From Hamiltosporidium tvaerminnensis (lineage: Eukaryota; Microsporidia; Dubosqiidae): 64,000 nt of DNA. Below, one piece after another: positions 41,931 through 52,985 of this stretch (the stretch's first letter is position 1; each line of letters opens with the position of its first letter). The notes under the pieces were generated by a model. The model made no database searches, had not been told where the DNA came from, and was given only the letters and a program-made list of their open reading frames with translations. The stretch covers positions 126,501 through 190,500 of the forward strand of contig JAKIMF020000001.1 in the NCBI GenBank assembly GCA_022605425.2, given 5' to 3'. The position numbers and the translations under genes are program-made.

Positions 41931-44900
41931 GTATAAATAGGGATATATTCATACAATTATTATTTACTAGGAGTAATTTAATCAATTTTTGAAATATGAA
42001 GAAGACTTTTGAAATGACTAAAGACAATACGAGTATGAATAGAACATCAATATGTGTTATTAAGCAAAGTAAAAGTATTAACAACTAAACCAATTTTAAA
42101 AGACTGGGGAAGTACTAAGATGCCTTTAAGCAGAAAAAAACATCATAAATTATCATTTTAGATATGATAGCAAGCATTTGATGGATTGAAAATTGACAGA
42201 AAAGAATAAAAGAATTTAAAGTGAAGTATAAAATGATGGAATTAATGGAGGAAAATATGTAAAAGGAAAAAAATTGTTTAATAATTTAAACTAATACAGT
42301 TAGATTATAAATACGAACTAATAATTTGTTTAAAAATACTTTTTAAATGATAATATTTTGATTTTATAAAATAGATGTATATATGAAAGTTTAGTTTAAA
42401 GGGAAGATTATGCTTCGATGCATTTTATTAAATATACACATTTATATATACATAAAACTCTTTCCGCCATTTAAATGAGATGTAGGTTGGTATTTTCGAA
42501 TTAGTAAAACATTTAATATGGCTTTCTCTTTGTTTACTTCTAAAATTATATTTGAGGTTAAATGAGTTTTAAATAGACATTTTCGCCTCTTTAAATTCGC
42601 TGAATTACTTTTGTTTTATCTTTATCTTTAATTTTAAAAGATTATATACAAATGCTTGATTCGGTGTCGAATTTATGTAACTTAAATTTTTATAAATAGT
42701 GTATATCATTACTTCAACTTATGAAATAAATACTAAGATAACATGAAGACTTCAAGGGCATGTGAAACATTTATATACTTTAAAAATTTTATGTATATCG
42801 ATACATTGACATTTTACGTTGTAAAAGCGATGTTAGTGTTGATTATGACGTTTTTATAGTCCACGAGACATTTACCTACACATACGCCTCAACGGTATAT
42901 TTACTTTTGATAAGTTCTAACAAAAAATATTTAGAACCTAAATGCCAGCAAAGAATTAGAAACGCTAAGTCATATATGCTATTTCAAAACTCGCAATGAA
43001 ACCCTTTTTCTCAAATCGTAAGTTTCTTTTTCTTGAGAATTTTAAGTAGCTTCGGGTAAGATGTTAATATATATGTGCCTTGTATTTCGATTTTTGTTGT
43101 AATTTTAGCAGTTCTCTTGCAATAAAGATAATTACTTTGACAGCAGTTTCGCATGTTGATATTTTGAGTTTCTATTAAATTAGTTTTGGTAAATTTATTA
43201 CGATTGCCCTAATATGGCTAATGGAAATAGAAACATCAAAATTTATAAATAAAATAAAGCAGGGATTCAAATCTGATGAACCAAAGAGTATGAAATGATC
43301 AAAAAAGCCAAAAATGTATTTAGTGAATTATATTCCGGGATATTAGGGACACGAAACGTCAAACTGACGTCTTTAGAAAAAAAGCTCAAATCGCCCATTA
43401 AAAAATGACAGAACGAAGAAAAACATTATATTTTTCGTGTATTTAAAAAATAGAAAATTCGGCAAGCTTTTATTATGTTTAGCAATCGTCTTTTATATAT
43501 TACGTGCTGGGGATGTTTTTCGCCTCAAAAACAATTCAAACGTATGAATAAATATTTGTTTTTGATAAATATATAACAGAAGCACCGCTTAAATGTGTAT
43601 TTTTTCTGTTTAAGTATTTTTAAAACCTGCAAAAATGATTAAAATTCTTAAAATAACTAAATATATGAATAGTTAGAAACAAGGCGAAATTCAAAAAGTG
43701 GAAAATGGAAAAATATGCTAATTCTACATCAAAAGTTTCATTAAATTCTTCTGGGACATTATCATTTGTCTTATTATATGTTTCTCATGTGCGAGTCGCT
43801 CGTACTGCGCTTTTAATTTGTTACTACATTAGAAATAATATCGAAAAAAAAGGATTACTTTAACACCATTAGAAACTACAAAAGGAATGAATATTTGAAA
43901 TGCAATTGAAAATACATCTTCGAAATAGAAAGAATCTTTCAAAACTTGTCTCGGTACGACGGATAAATCTGGTAGTGGCAGGGAAGACTGTTGAAGATTT
44001 TCGCTCATTTGCTAACAATCCCAGGCATTCGATTCTAGGGGTTTTGGTCTCACATACCACCTGTTTATTTACATAAATACTGATCTTGTGTTATAAAAAA
44101 TTAGAATGATTTTTAATTAAAATAGGTAAAATAAATATTACATGCACTTTAAACGAACAAAAAGCTGCAAAATTAGTAACTTAAGTCGCTTTCTTTTACT
44201 TTAGTTACTTATTCATAAAAAGTTTGATGTTTAATTCCAGGAAAAGTCTTCATTGTTTCGCTGAAGAACTAAATCAAATTAGATTTTCTACCACTATAAA
44301 AGATTATTAATGTATGCGATTCATTTAAAGCCATAATTTGGCTTTTAAGTCGATTTTTTTTTTGGATTTGTACTCGAACGCATTATGAATTAAATGTAAA
44401 CTAAAAGTTCGCAAAAAAAAATCGAAGTCAAATTCGAAATTAAATCTAAATTTATTTCCAATATACGCGAATATTTTTCACAATAAAAAAATCACTAAAG
44501 ACCTCGGTTTCTTTAAGAAATAGGATCAAGTTAAATTTTCAGAAAAAATCGGCATATGTTTAGTCATTAATAAATAAATTTTTTTATTATATAATTATTT
44601 CAAAGAACTCTACAAAAATTAGAATTTATTTTATATTCAAACGCAGCATATCTAAATAAACTCGATTCAGAGAATTTTTTTGGTTAAATTATTATTTTCA
44701 AATGCTAAGGATAGATTTTCGATTGGGGGCTATATGGAATAAAACTTTGTTACTTTGAGAAATCAAATTGAATGAGATAGGTCAATGAAAGTTCTTGAAA
44801 ACATTAAAGACTAGAAAATGTCAGAAATCAGAATGAAATTCTCGATAATTTGCATTGTTGGAAAATATTTTTAATGGCTTTGTATAATTCTCTGTTATAT

Positions 44901-45251
44901 GTTCTTTTTTCATGTTTTCTGAAATAAATGTATTAATGTAAAAAAAATGAAAGTACTGATGAATATAATTCAGCATGTGTCTTGCTAGTGATATGGAATG
45001 TCATCTTAGTACAATATATTTTCACATAATATAGTACAGTAAAATTCGCAGCAAAAAGGTTCTTTTTTCGGGCGAAAAGTTATGTATGACTTGACTAAAA
45101 GGTTCCACTTCCTGGTGTTGTATGTTCGTTATATAAATTTTCACAATATAATTTTAAATAAATAACTAATTTGAATTTTTCTCACATTAAAATTTTCTGG
45201 TACGGCAGCGATTCATTAAAAGAATTTGTACATTTTTGTCATAGAACATTA
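41931..45251. other. AT-rich DNA with no recognised gene
   Basis: The first few hundred bases remain purine-rich on the plus strand and may be eroded LINE tail. The rest holds only short frames, such as a 63-codon minus-strand frame at 43869-44060 with no recognisable motif. No repeat copy recognised. Confidence 0.55.
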
Positions 45252-45971
45252 GTGGAGGGAGGATAACCACATAAAAAACTTTCTGCTTGGCAATGAGTGT
45301 GTGAAACTGGTGTGAAGATCATTGTTTGGATTTTTGGTGGGAATACAACCACACTACATCTTCGATTATTCCATGGGAGTTGTTATGAAGAGGAGAGGTC
45401 TAAGAAATGGAGAAACTTTTTCTACAAATTTATTTGTAGTTTTTTATGTAACCAGATTGCAGACCGCGGCTGAACATGTAGGTAATTGCCATGTAAAAGC
45501 ATGGAAACCTAGCCTTACTCACTCGGGTTAAAAGACTTAGCGCCTGGGAGATATAAAAATAAAACTTATTAAAAGTCGGGAGAGCTAAGTAGCAGGTTAT
45601 ACCTGTTGGTATGACATTGCACTGTCTAGGTGGACCCCATGTAAATCTCTGAAATATATCTTAGCTAGAAGTTTATTGTGTTCCGAAAGTGTAGAGTAAG
45701 TGGGAATGCTGCAAAGTCTTGGGCCCGGGGGGTTTGACCTTCGATCACACACCATGCAACGGACATTAACAAACTCCGGGCAACTGTCTCGCATATTAAT
45801 TAGGTTCCACACACCTGGTAGATGAAAGGCTTTGGGACGTAGGTATCGCAGGGGTTACCGATGGAGTGTTGGGGTAGCAGTCATTTATGTTAAACCTAGA
45901 ACTGCGTTAATATCATAAAAACAAATATAACACTTGCCACTATTTTAAAAAGATGTGATATTTTAAATAAA
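45252..45971 (+). repeat. ~700-bp dispersed repeat, sense copy
   Basis: A full-length copy running from GTGGAGGGAGGATAACCAC to AAGATGTGATA and TTTAAATAAA. It is clearly homologous over its whole length to the right arm of the palindrome at 38110-38838, with scattered substitutions and small indels. It ends with an AATAAA-like signal, which would suit a transcript-derived element. I see no terminal inverted repeats within the single unit and no convincing target-site duplication. A 71-codon minus-strand frame inside it resembles a frame in the palindrome's left arm but is broken in the copy at 48.0-48.7 kb, so I do not call it coding. Confidence 0.9.
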
Positions 45972-46860
45972 GTCATAGAACATAAAAATTATCTAAATCC
46001 TGGATTTTGATATCTTTGTCGAACATCTCTTTCTCGAAATTTCACCCAGAAATAATCTTATCAACACACACAATAAGGTATTTATAAATGATTATTTCTC
46101 GATAAAAATATTATGCATGTTTCAGTTTAAGAATTTTTCATATTAAGAAGCGACAGAATGATACTATTTACTAAAAAATACTTAATAAAATGAGTCGATA
46201 TGTAGCAACTTGATTTCTTTCTTCCATAGATTATTTTTTTATCTCTTTTATCGAAAAAAAAAACAGATTATAATTTAATTTGATTAGATATCTTTAATAT
46301 GTGTTTTTGACATCTAAATATCGTGTTATAGCAAAAAAATAATGATCACCTTTCTTATATCCGTCTATTTTTTTATATAATTCTAATTTTTATATCTTGC
46401 ATTTTCAAAATAGTTAACAAAATTGTATTATTTCTTATGGATAATTGAATGGTCATTTATTCTTTACCCGATATTTTATTGATTTATTTTTCAAGAGTTA
46501 TTTTATCACAAAAGAATTATTAATTATTTTTTAAGTTTTTTCAAGTAGATTTTAAAATATTTAAATATAATTTTCTTCCTATATTATATTGCAAGTTGAT
46601 TATTTTTTTTGTTTTGATTTTCGATGTTTTCATTTATTACATTAATTCTACCTTGAACGTTTCATTAAAAATTCAAAAATAGCCAAATTTCTATAGATTT
46701 AGTCTTTTTATAGATATATTTTTATATTTAGTGGGTAAAGGCCGAGAGTTTTGAGGCGTATACTATGACTATTTTAATGACTACTAAATGTTTTGATTTA
46801 CTGAAATAACTTTCTCAAATGAACTTAAATAATTGTAGTTGTAAGAATTCGATTCACATG
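45972..46860. other. AT-rich spacer inside inverted-repeat pair
   Basis: No recognisable coding sequence until the reverse-transcriptase remnant begins near 46.87 kb. It may contain the lost N-terminal part of that LINE, but nothing conserved is visible. Confidence 0.5.
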
Positions 46861-46869
46861 AAAAATTGT

Positions 46870-47830
46870 AATCCAAGGTCAGGTAATATTTCTTTATTAT
46901 TTGTCTAATTTAAATGAACTGGTTAAAGGAGAAATGTATTATTACAGGTAATATATCTAGTGATCATAGCCTTTAATATGGAGGCAAGACAAATGAATAC
47001 ATTGTCCTGTGTATTATTCAACCTAGTAATAGAGGAAATAATAAATGGTTGGTAAATAAAACGGTGGTACACTATTTAATGGGATTATACACTATTTGGC
47101 ATATGTTGATTGCCTGGCTATCGTGTGAGAAACGAAAAAGACATATAATACCCTTTAAAAGTATTAGCAGCAGAATCCGATGCTCCGAGCTGAATATAAT
47201 TATATGCAAGACAAATATATAGCAATGTCTCTGTTATCGAATTCCCCTGTAATTTTTTTGGAAATCGACTCATATAAATTTTAAAAATTATTTAACTCAT
47301 AATATCTAAAACGACTTGAGTGAGCTCTATAAAAATGTTATTGAGATTCAAAAAGAAATAAAAGCAGGCAGGAGAGTGTATTTTGCATTTCAGAGCTTAC
47401 TGAAGGCAAATCTGATAAATAGAAATATAAAAAAGCAAATATATAGAACTATTGTTAAACGTACAATACTATATGCTTTTGAACCATTGGTAATCCCCAA
47501 AAGAGACTAATCTTGGTTAAATATATGAGAAAAAAGGATACTAAGAATAATATCTGAGTAAAAATTTTAAAATAACGAGCAAGGAATTAGATAGAATCAG
47601 GAAATATATAATCTCTATCAAGGAATTAATTTAGTCTCTGTATGGAAACAAAAAAGACACCAACACTAGAAAGAATTTCGCAAGAAAGTGCTGCTAGAAA
47701 AATTTTTAGATCTGAACCTGAAATAAAGAAATACCACGAAAAAGAACTTATATGGTGTGATGAAGAATGTAAGAAAACGCAATCTATCGCAATGTAAAAA
47801 TTTACAACATAATAGAAAAAACTTGTGTGA
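46870..47830 (+). mobile_element. LINE reverse-transcriptase remnant (APE-type, dead)
   Basis: The frames, broken by stops and shifts, give the palm of a reverse transcriptase: NTLSCVLFNLVIEEIING near 47.0 kb (usual pattern: RQG..LS..LFNL..E), then HYLAYVDCLAIV at about 47093-47128, where the catalytic YADD has become YVDC. The thumb region follows as IEIQKEIKAGRRVYFAFQSL and on through LYAFEPLVIPKRD (frame 47316-47510), then ILRII, EIYNLYQGINLVSVWKQKR and a final KKYHEKELIWCDEECKKTQ. This succession (aGnr.Yfa...lk, tyg.E.w...k.d, ..qRlrW) is that of insect-type APE LINEs, not the RLE type found elsewhere in the window. The remnant lies between two inverted copies of the 700-bp repeat. The broken active site and stops show it is inactive. 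Confidence 0.8.
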
Positions 47831-48019
47831 CATCAGCTACGAGATAAGATCTCTGTAAGAGGTATAGCACAGCGGAGTTATTTTTAATATTAGTAGTCCA
47901 AATATTAATTTAGTATTTGAAAGTCATAAAAAACAATAAAATTTTTAAATTAAAATATTCACAAATGATTAAAACACAAACAAGTGATTGAAAAAATATC
48001 ATTTCTTAAAAGAAATGCA

Positions 48020-48719
48020 TTATTTAAATTATTACATTTTTTAAAACAGTGCCAAGTGTTATATTTGTTTTCATGACAGTAACGCGGTTCTAGGTTTAAC
48101 ATAAATAACTGCTACTCCAATACTCCATCGGGAACCCTTGCGATACCTATGTTTTAAAGCCTTTCATCTACAAGGTGGGTAGAATCTAATTAGTAGGCGA
48201 GGCAGTTGCCCGGAGTTCGTTAATGTCCGTTGCATGAAGTGTGATCGAAGCCCACCCTAGACTATCCAGCATTCCCAATTACTCTACACTTTCTGAACCC
48301 AATTAACTTCTAGCTAAGATATATTTCAGAGATTTACATGGGGTCCACCTAGACAGCGCAATGTCATACCAACAGGTATAACCTGCTACTTAGCTCTCCC
48401 GGCTTTTAATGTTTTAATTTTTATATATCCCAGGCGCTAAGTCTTCTAACCCGAGTGAGCAAGGCTAGTTTCCATGCTTTTACATGGCAATTACCTACAT
48501 GTTCAGCTGCGGTCTGCAATCTAGTTAAATAAAAAACTACAAATAAATTTTTAGAAAAGGTTTCGCTATTTTTTAGACCTCTCCTCCTCATACAAATCCC
48601 ATAGACAACCGAAGACGTAGTTTGAATTTATTCCCACAAAAAATCCAAACAATGATTTCATACCAGTTTTGCATACTCATTGCCAAGCAGAAAGTTTTAT
48701 GGAGTTATCCACCCTCCAC
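48020..48719 (-). repeat. ~700-bp dispersed repeat, antisense copy
   Basis: A full-length copy in the opposite orientation to 45252-45971, running from the TTATTTAAAT end to CCCTCCAC. It has more substitutions and small gaps than the palindrome arms, including a shortened CGAAGCCCACCCTAGACTAT section. With the copy at 45.3 kb it brackets a ~2-kb interior carrying the LINE remnant, so 45252-48719 looks like a fold-back composite. The PheRS gene starts about 300 bases downstream. Confidence 0.9.
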
Positions 48720-49015
48720 AAATCATTTCTAAATATAATAATCAAAATATAAAAAATAATCTTCGGAGTATTATCTAACTTATATTTAAAAATTATCTTT
48801 TTTTTCAAATTCTGGAATTTATATTCAAATTTTTTTATTTTCTCATTTTTATTTCATCTTTTTATCTTCTCATTTTTATATTCTTGTTTCTATTCAAGAA
48901 TTCTATTTTCCTATTTTTCCACGAATAGTTCTTAAAATTAAAAACGGTTTTTAACAAATTTTTACCCTTTTTTTAATTTTTAAAAAAAACAATTTTTGTG
49001 TAATTAAAATTACAG

Positions 49016-49018
49016 CCC
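49016..49018 (+). promoter_or_regulatory. CCC start-site signal of PheRS beta gene
   Basis: A CCC triplet lies four bases before the PheRS ATG (49023) in otherwise T- and A-rich DNA. CCC-like motifs just upstream of start codons have been described in microsporidia. It supports the choice of this ATG. The ~300 bases before it hold only T-rich DNA back to the repeat copy. Confidence 0.45.
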
Positions 49019-49022
49019 TAAA

Positions 49023-50980
49023 ATGCCATCCATTTCAGTCAAACACGATGAAATATCTTCTTATTTGAATTTAGACCCAACTGGTGAAACATTGTCAGAT
49101 CTTCTTTTTTCTTACGGATTAGAATTAGAAGAAACAATTTCCGATCCTCTTACCTACAAAATTGATATTCCTGCAAACCGTTATGATCTTCTAACTCCTC
49201 ATCTTCTTTCCAAGGCACTTTTGTCTTTTTTATCCAAAAAAAAATTTGAAGATTTAAAAATAAAAAATTCTTCGACTCATTTAACCGTTTCTAAGACGTG
49301 CCGTCCTTTCATAGCCTGTGCTATCGTTCGCAATATAAAATTTACAGAAACACTTTTTACAAATATTTTGGAATTTCAAGAAAAATTACATTTAAGTTTG
49401 TGCAGACACAGAACACTTGCAGCGATCGGAATACACGATTTGGATAAAACAACTCCCCCGTTTTTTTACACCGAAGAGAATCCAGAAGATATAAAATTTA
49501 CTCCTCTGTTTTCCGACATATCCATGTATGCATCAGATCTCGTTTCAAATCCAAATTTCAAACACACACATCATCTTACAGAAATGTCATTTTTTCCGGT
49601 GGTAAAAGACTCAAAACAGATAATTTCATTGCCTCCTGTAATTAATTGTGATGAAACTAAAATATCGATGAATACAAAAAATTTGTTCATAGAAGTTACA
49701 GGAAACGATTTCAACCGTGTAAATACGACCCTCAAACTTATTTGTTATTTCTTTTCTGAATTTGAAATCGAAAAAGTAAAAATTTTGCACGCAGAAAAAA
49801 TGCGGTCGAAAACAAAAAATTGTTATGAAATTCTTGGATTTAAAAGTGGAATTTTAGACAAACCAATGGCTGATGAATCAATAAATCATGAAGGCTTAAG
49901 AAATGGTGAGGAATCAACGGTAAATATTCCAAGTAACGATTCAACAACAAACGAAATATCAAACAATGCTATATCAAACAATGCTATATCAAACAATAAA
50001 TATCAAACAATGCTATATCAAACAATGCTATATCAAACAATGCTATAACAAATAATAATTTAAGCAATCAAACACAAAAAATGCCATTTTCTATTGAAAC
50101 TCCTATTTTTTTTAACAGAAAATTTTCAGGTTTCGATTGTCTCAGTAGAAAAAGAATTGGGAATTTCTATAAATATTTATATGTTGAAAGTCCTTTTAGA
50201 AAAAATGATGCATTTTGTTACGATTGAAGATAATTGTCTTGAAGTTGTTGTGCCAGACATACGAACTGACGTGCTTCACTTCTGTGATCTTATAGAAGAT
50301 ATAGCAATAGCTTTTGGATATGAAAATGTCCCAATAAAAAATGTTGATTTTGTTTCGATTGGTAAAGAATTTGGATTAAATAAATTTTCAGATAAAATTA
50401 GAAATTTGATGGCCAATTGTGGATTTACAGAAGTTCTTACGATGACACTTTTAAGTAAAAAAGAGTGTTACGCGTTGATTGAAATAGGCAGTCAATTTTC
50501 TAGAAGCAAAACAAATTTGGATAAAATTCATTCCTACAGGTTTTAAGCAATCCACAGTCTTCAGAATGTGAATGTGTAAGAATTTCTTTGCTTCCTGGAA
50601 TTTTAAAATCAATTCAAAATAACAAACACCTTTCTGTTCCATTCAAGCTTTTTGAATGCTCAGATTGTGTAATTACCGGTTTAAATGTTCGTTTTTTATG
50701 CGGTGTTTATTGTGGGGTGGTGAGTGGATTTGAAGAAATTGTTGGTGCGATTTCTTTTATTTTAAAAAAAGTAGATCTTGATTACAATTATAGAGAAGAA
50801 CGTAGTAAACGGTACTTTGAAAAACGAGGAGGTGCTATTTATATAGCAGGTGTTAAGGTTGGTACGTTTGGTGTTGTTGATCCTGAATTTTGTAGTCTTT
50901 TTGGTGTGGATTTTGTTGTGAGTAGCTTTGAAATTGATGTAGAAAAAATTTATGCATTTTTTATTGAAAAAAATAAATAA
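49023..50980 (+). CDS. FRS1: Phenylalanyl-tRNA synthetase beta subunit, cytosolic (frame broken three times)
   Basis: Beta subunit of the alpha2-beta2 enzyme that charges tRNA-Phe in the cytosol; FARSB in animals. The N-terminus MPSISVKHDEISSYL, the YKIDIPANRYDLL signature, AIGIHDLD and LPPVINCDETKI follow the eukaryotic/archaeal beta subunit closely. The B5 domain follows (SVEKELGIS, VPDIRTDVLHFCDLIEDIAI), then the catalytic-like domain (CGFTEVLTMTLL, LSNPQSSECE, RISLLPGILKSI, PFKLFECSDCVI). Reading runs in one frame to a 15-nt tandem repeat. There a one-base loss (49986-49999) shifts it, an extra T in 50123-50126 restores it, and another one-base loss between 50525 and 50543 shifts it for the rest; stop at 50978. 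The total is about 650 codons, longer than usual because of a low-complexity insert before B5. Residues outside the lesions are well conserved, so assembly indels or very recent damage are likelier than old decay. AATAAA-like sequence overlaps the stop region. Confidence 0.93.
49956..50044 (+). repeat. 15-nt tandem repeat inside PheRS beta gene
   Basis: Six units of ATATCAAACAATGCT: five of 15 nt plus one of 14 nt (49986-49999, ending AA in place of GCT). A diverged seventh unit follows. In the gene's frame it encodes ISNNA repeats, and in the other two frames YQTML or IKQCY, so no frame contains a stop. It lies in a low-complexity insert between the N-terminal half and the B5 domain. The odd unit shifts the frame, which then meets TAA at 50046. 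Confidence 0.9.
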
Positions 50981-50984
50981 AAAT

Positions 50985-51400
50985 AATTTTTCCTTTAAAT
51001 TTATTTTTAAATCTTCCGTTTGTATAAATTATATATATTTTCTATTAAATTTTTATTTATGTTAATTTCTTATTTTAAATTTTATTTTTTTAAATTTCTT
51101 TTTAAATATTCCGTTTGTATATATTTTATATAATTCAAAATAATTGTTAGTTCTTTAAATTTCTATTAAATTTTTATTTCTTTAATATTTCTTTCCTACA
51201 AATTATATGAAATTTTTATTTATGTTAATTTCTTTTTTTAAATTTTTATTTCTTTGAATTTCATTTCTTTAATATTTCTTTCCTACAAATTATACCAAAT
51301 TTTCTATTTTAAATTTAAATTTATACTTATTTACTATTAAATTTGTAATATAAAATTTATTTTTTTAAGTTTTTTATAAACCTTTAAACTTATACTCATT
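50985..51400. repeat. T-rich imperfect direct repeats downstream of PheRS
   Basis: Extremely AT-rich DNA in which short phrases recur: CCGTTTGTATA with flanking TTTTTAAAT (about 51017 and 51107), ATTTTTATTTATGTTAATTTCTT (about 51048 and 51208) and TTTAATATTTCTTTCCTACAAATTATA (about 51180 and 51268). This looks like a diverged tandem duplication with a period of roughly 90-160 bases. No coding potential seen. Confidence 0.6.
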
Positions 51401-51679
51401 TACTTGAATTAGTATAATTATGTAATTAATGAATTTTAATTTGTTTGAATGAAAAATATTTTATTTGATTTATTTTGTTAAAACATCTGTTGGAAGAACT
51501 TAATATTTTTAAAAAAATTCCTTAATCACAGCACTTACTTTTATCTCAATAATAAGTGAGTTTATATGCTTATAGATAATAAAAAAAATTTTGGTTTCTT
51601 ATCTTTGTATTTTTTATTTTTCGTTAGAATGAAAATGCTTCTTAATATTTTTTTGAAAATATATATTGACATTATAAAT
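51401..51679. other. AT-rich spacer
   Basis: Separates the T-rich direct repeats from the LINE leader fragment; nothing recognised. Confidence 0.5.
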
Positions 51680-51985
51680 GTAAGGTGATGGGAAGTAGAG
51701 GTATGGGAAACAAATTTGCTGAGATTAGGAAGAGATGGTGAGATATTATGTTCATTCATCCTCGCATTACAGCTCTGCACGAGCCTTGGATTTTTACTCA
51801 ATACCACCCACTAGTCTCTTTTCAGTAGGTTCGTTTACTTTTTCGGATTTCGTAACAAGGTGGTTTTAAAGGGTGAGTTGTTAGCCCTACGTCCGACCCC
51901 TATCGAGAACGATCCCTTTTAGTTGCCTCTTACGAACAGCATAGAATATTCCAAGCCAATTCTACACCCGGCATAAAGGAGGTAA
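51680..51985 (-). mobile_element. LINE 5'-leader fragment of arthropod type
   Basis: A GC-richer block. On the minus strand it contains TCGTAAGAGGCAACT, then AGGGATCG, then the phrase AGGGCTAACAACTCACCCT, then AAACCACCTTGTTACGAAAT, GAGACTAGTGGGTGGTATTG and a closing GCTCGTGCAGAGCTGTAATG. From memory this ordered set is the conserved leader of a LINE repeated in many arthropod and other animal genomes; its plus-strand translation there reads like GELLALRPTP...FSCLL. No open frame survives here. It does not adjoin a reverse-transcriptase region, but an APE-type LINE remnant lies 4 kb to the left on the other strand. The assignment rests on recall and needs a nucleotide search. Confidence 0.55.
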
Positions 51986-52157
51986 GGTAGGATATTCTAT
52001 ATTTACCAGAATTGGAAGCCAGAGAATCCTATTACTATCTTAAGATATTATTAAAAAAATAAATTGGAAAAAATCTAATAAATTTAATGGGTATTGCGTA
52101 CACTTTAAAGCTTCCAAGTATAAAATGTACAATTTGTGGGAAATTAAATATTTTCTT

Positions 52158-52345
52158 GGTAGAGAGAGGATATACTTATTAGAAACTATCTGGTTGGTAA
52201 TGAGTACGTAGAATTGATGTGAAATTCATTTTTGCCATTTTCGTGGGATATAAACGGCACTGTAACCATAGACAAATCCCCTATATTTCCAAATTACAAT
52301 AAATTAAAAAAACAAATGGTAAACTTTCATTTGTTCATTCTCAAC
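52158..52345 (+). repeat. Degenerate 5' fragment of the 700-bp repeat
   Basis: The bases from GGTAGAGAGAGGATA through TGGTTGGTAATGAGTACG to CGTGGGATATAAACGGCACT follow the first ~110 bases of the repeat (GTGGAGGGAGGATA, TGCTTGGCAATGAGTG, GGTGGGAATACAACCACACT). A weaker match continues through AAATGGTAAACTTTC...TTTG. The remainder of the element is missing or unrecognisable. It is much older than the copies at 37-48 kb. Confidence 0.65.
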
Positions 52346-52885
52346 CCCTAGAGGTACAAGAGGATTTGAATGACTAAATAAGAATGTAAATCATAAAAAA
52401 AAACGAAAAATCTAAAACAAATAAATATTTTCTTTTAGAAAATTCTAATTTGTAATTTAAAGACTTGGTTTTTAAAATTTAAACGATATAAGTTCTTTAA
52501 ATTCGAATTTATAATTATTTTCTATAAAAATCATCTTTTAATTTACTTCTGTGAAATTAAAGTGGAAAAATAGATTACAAAAGTTTAGTAAAATTTAAAA
52601 GTCAATATTTTCCCTCAACCTCGTTTTCTCTAGAAATGTGTTTTGTTTTTGTAGTATTCTACTACATAATTATGGATTATTGGATTCCCTTATAAAATAT
52701 AAAATTCTATTTTATTACAACAATGGTGGAAGAATGGAAACAAAAGACCTGGAGTAATAAAATAATTAAACCTTTCCTTTTAAAAAACAATTCTTTGGTT
52801 ACACGGGTTAACAAACCTTTAATTTGGATGATAGAGCCACTCTCTATTAAAGATACCTTTTATCTGGGTGCCTCGTGAGAAGTTA
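52346..52885. other. AT-rich DNA between repeat fragment and LINE fragment
   Basis: Nothing firmly recognised. The last part (about 52730-52880) has a purine-rich plus strand and may be eroded LINE sequence leading into the next fragment. Confidence 0.45.
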
Positions 52886-52985
52886 CGACAGTCTTATTTG
52901 TAGGCTTAGTCGTAAACTAATTATTTATGTTATAACTTGGGATGGTATTCTTATAAAATATTATAAGATTTATTTTTGAGAGTAA
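52886..52985 (+). mobile_element. Short RLE-type LINE C-terminal fragment
   Basis: The frame LICRLSRKLIIYVITWDGIL and on through IKYYKIYF followed by a stop matches the C-terminal segment of the same LINE family (IIPHVVTWNGIGTKYHKKYV in the 55-kb copy). Only the very end of the protein is recognisable. It lies shortly downstream of a degenerate copy of the 700-bp repeat. Confidence 0.65.

Noticed and set aside
45252-45380. tRNA-type A and B boxes for a SINE promoter in the repeat
   Set aside because: TTGGCAATGAGTG and CTTCGATTATTCC only loosely fit the boxes; other copies weaken the match.
45252-45971. 700-bp repeat as a solo LTR (TGGAGG...TTGCCA)
   Set aside because: Homology among copies continues beyond the CA end to AAGATGTGATA and AATAAA, and no 4-6-bp target duplication flanks it.
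50451-50642. 63-codon minus-strand frame opposite PheRS
   Set aside because: Shadow of the PheRS coding sequence on the other strand.
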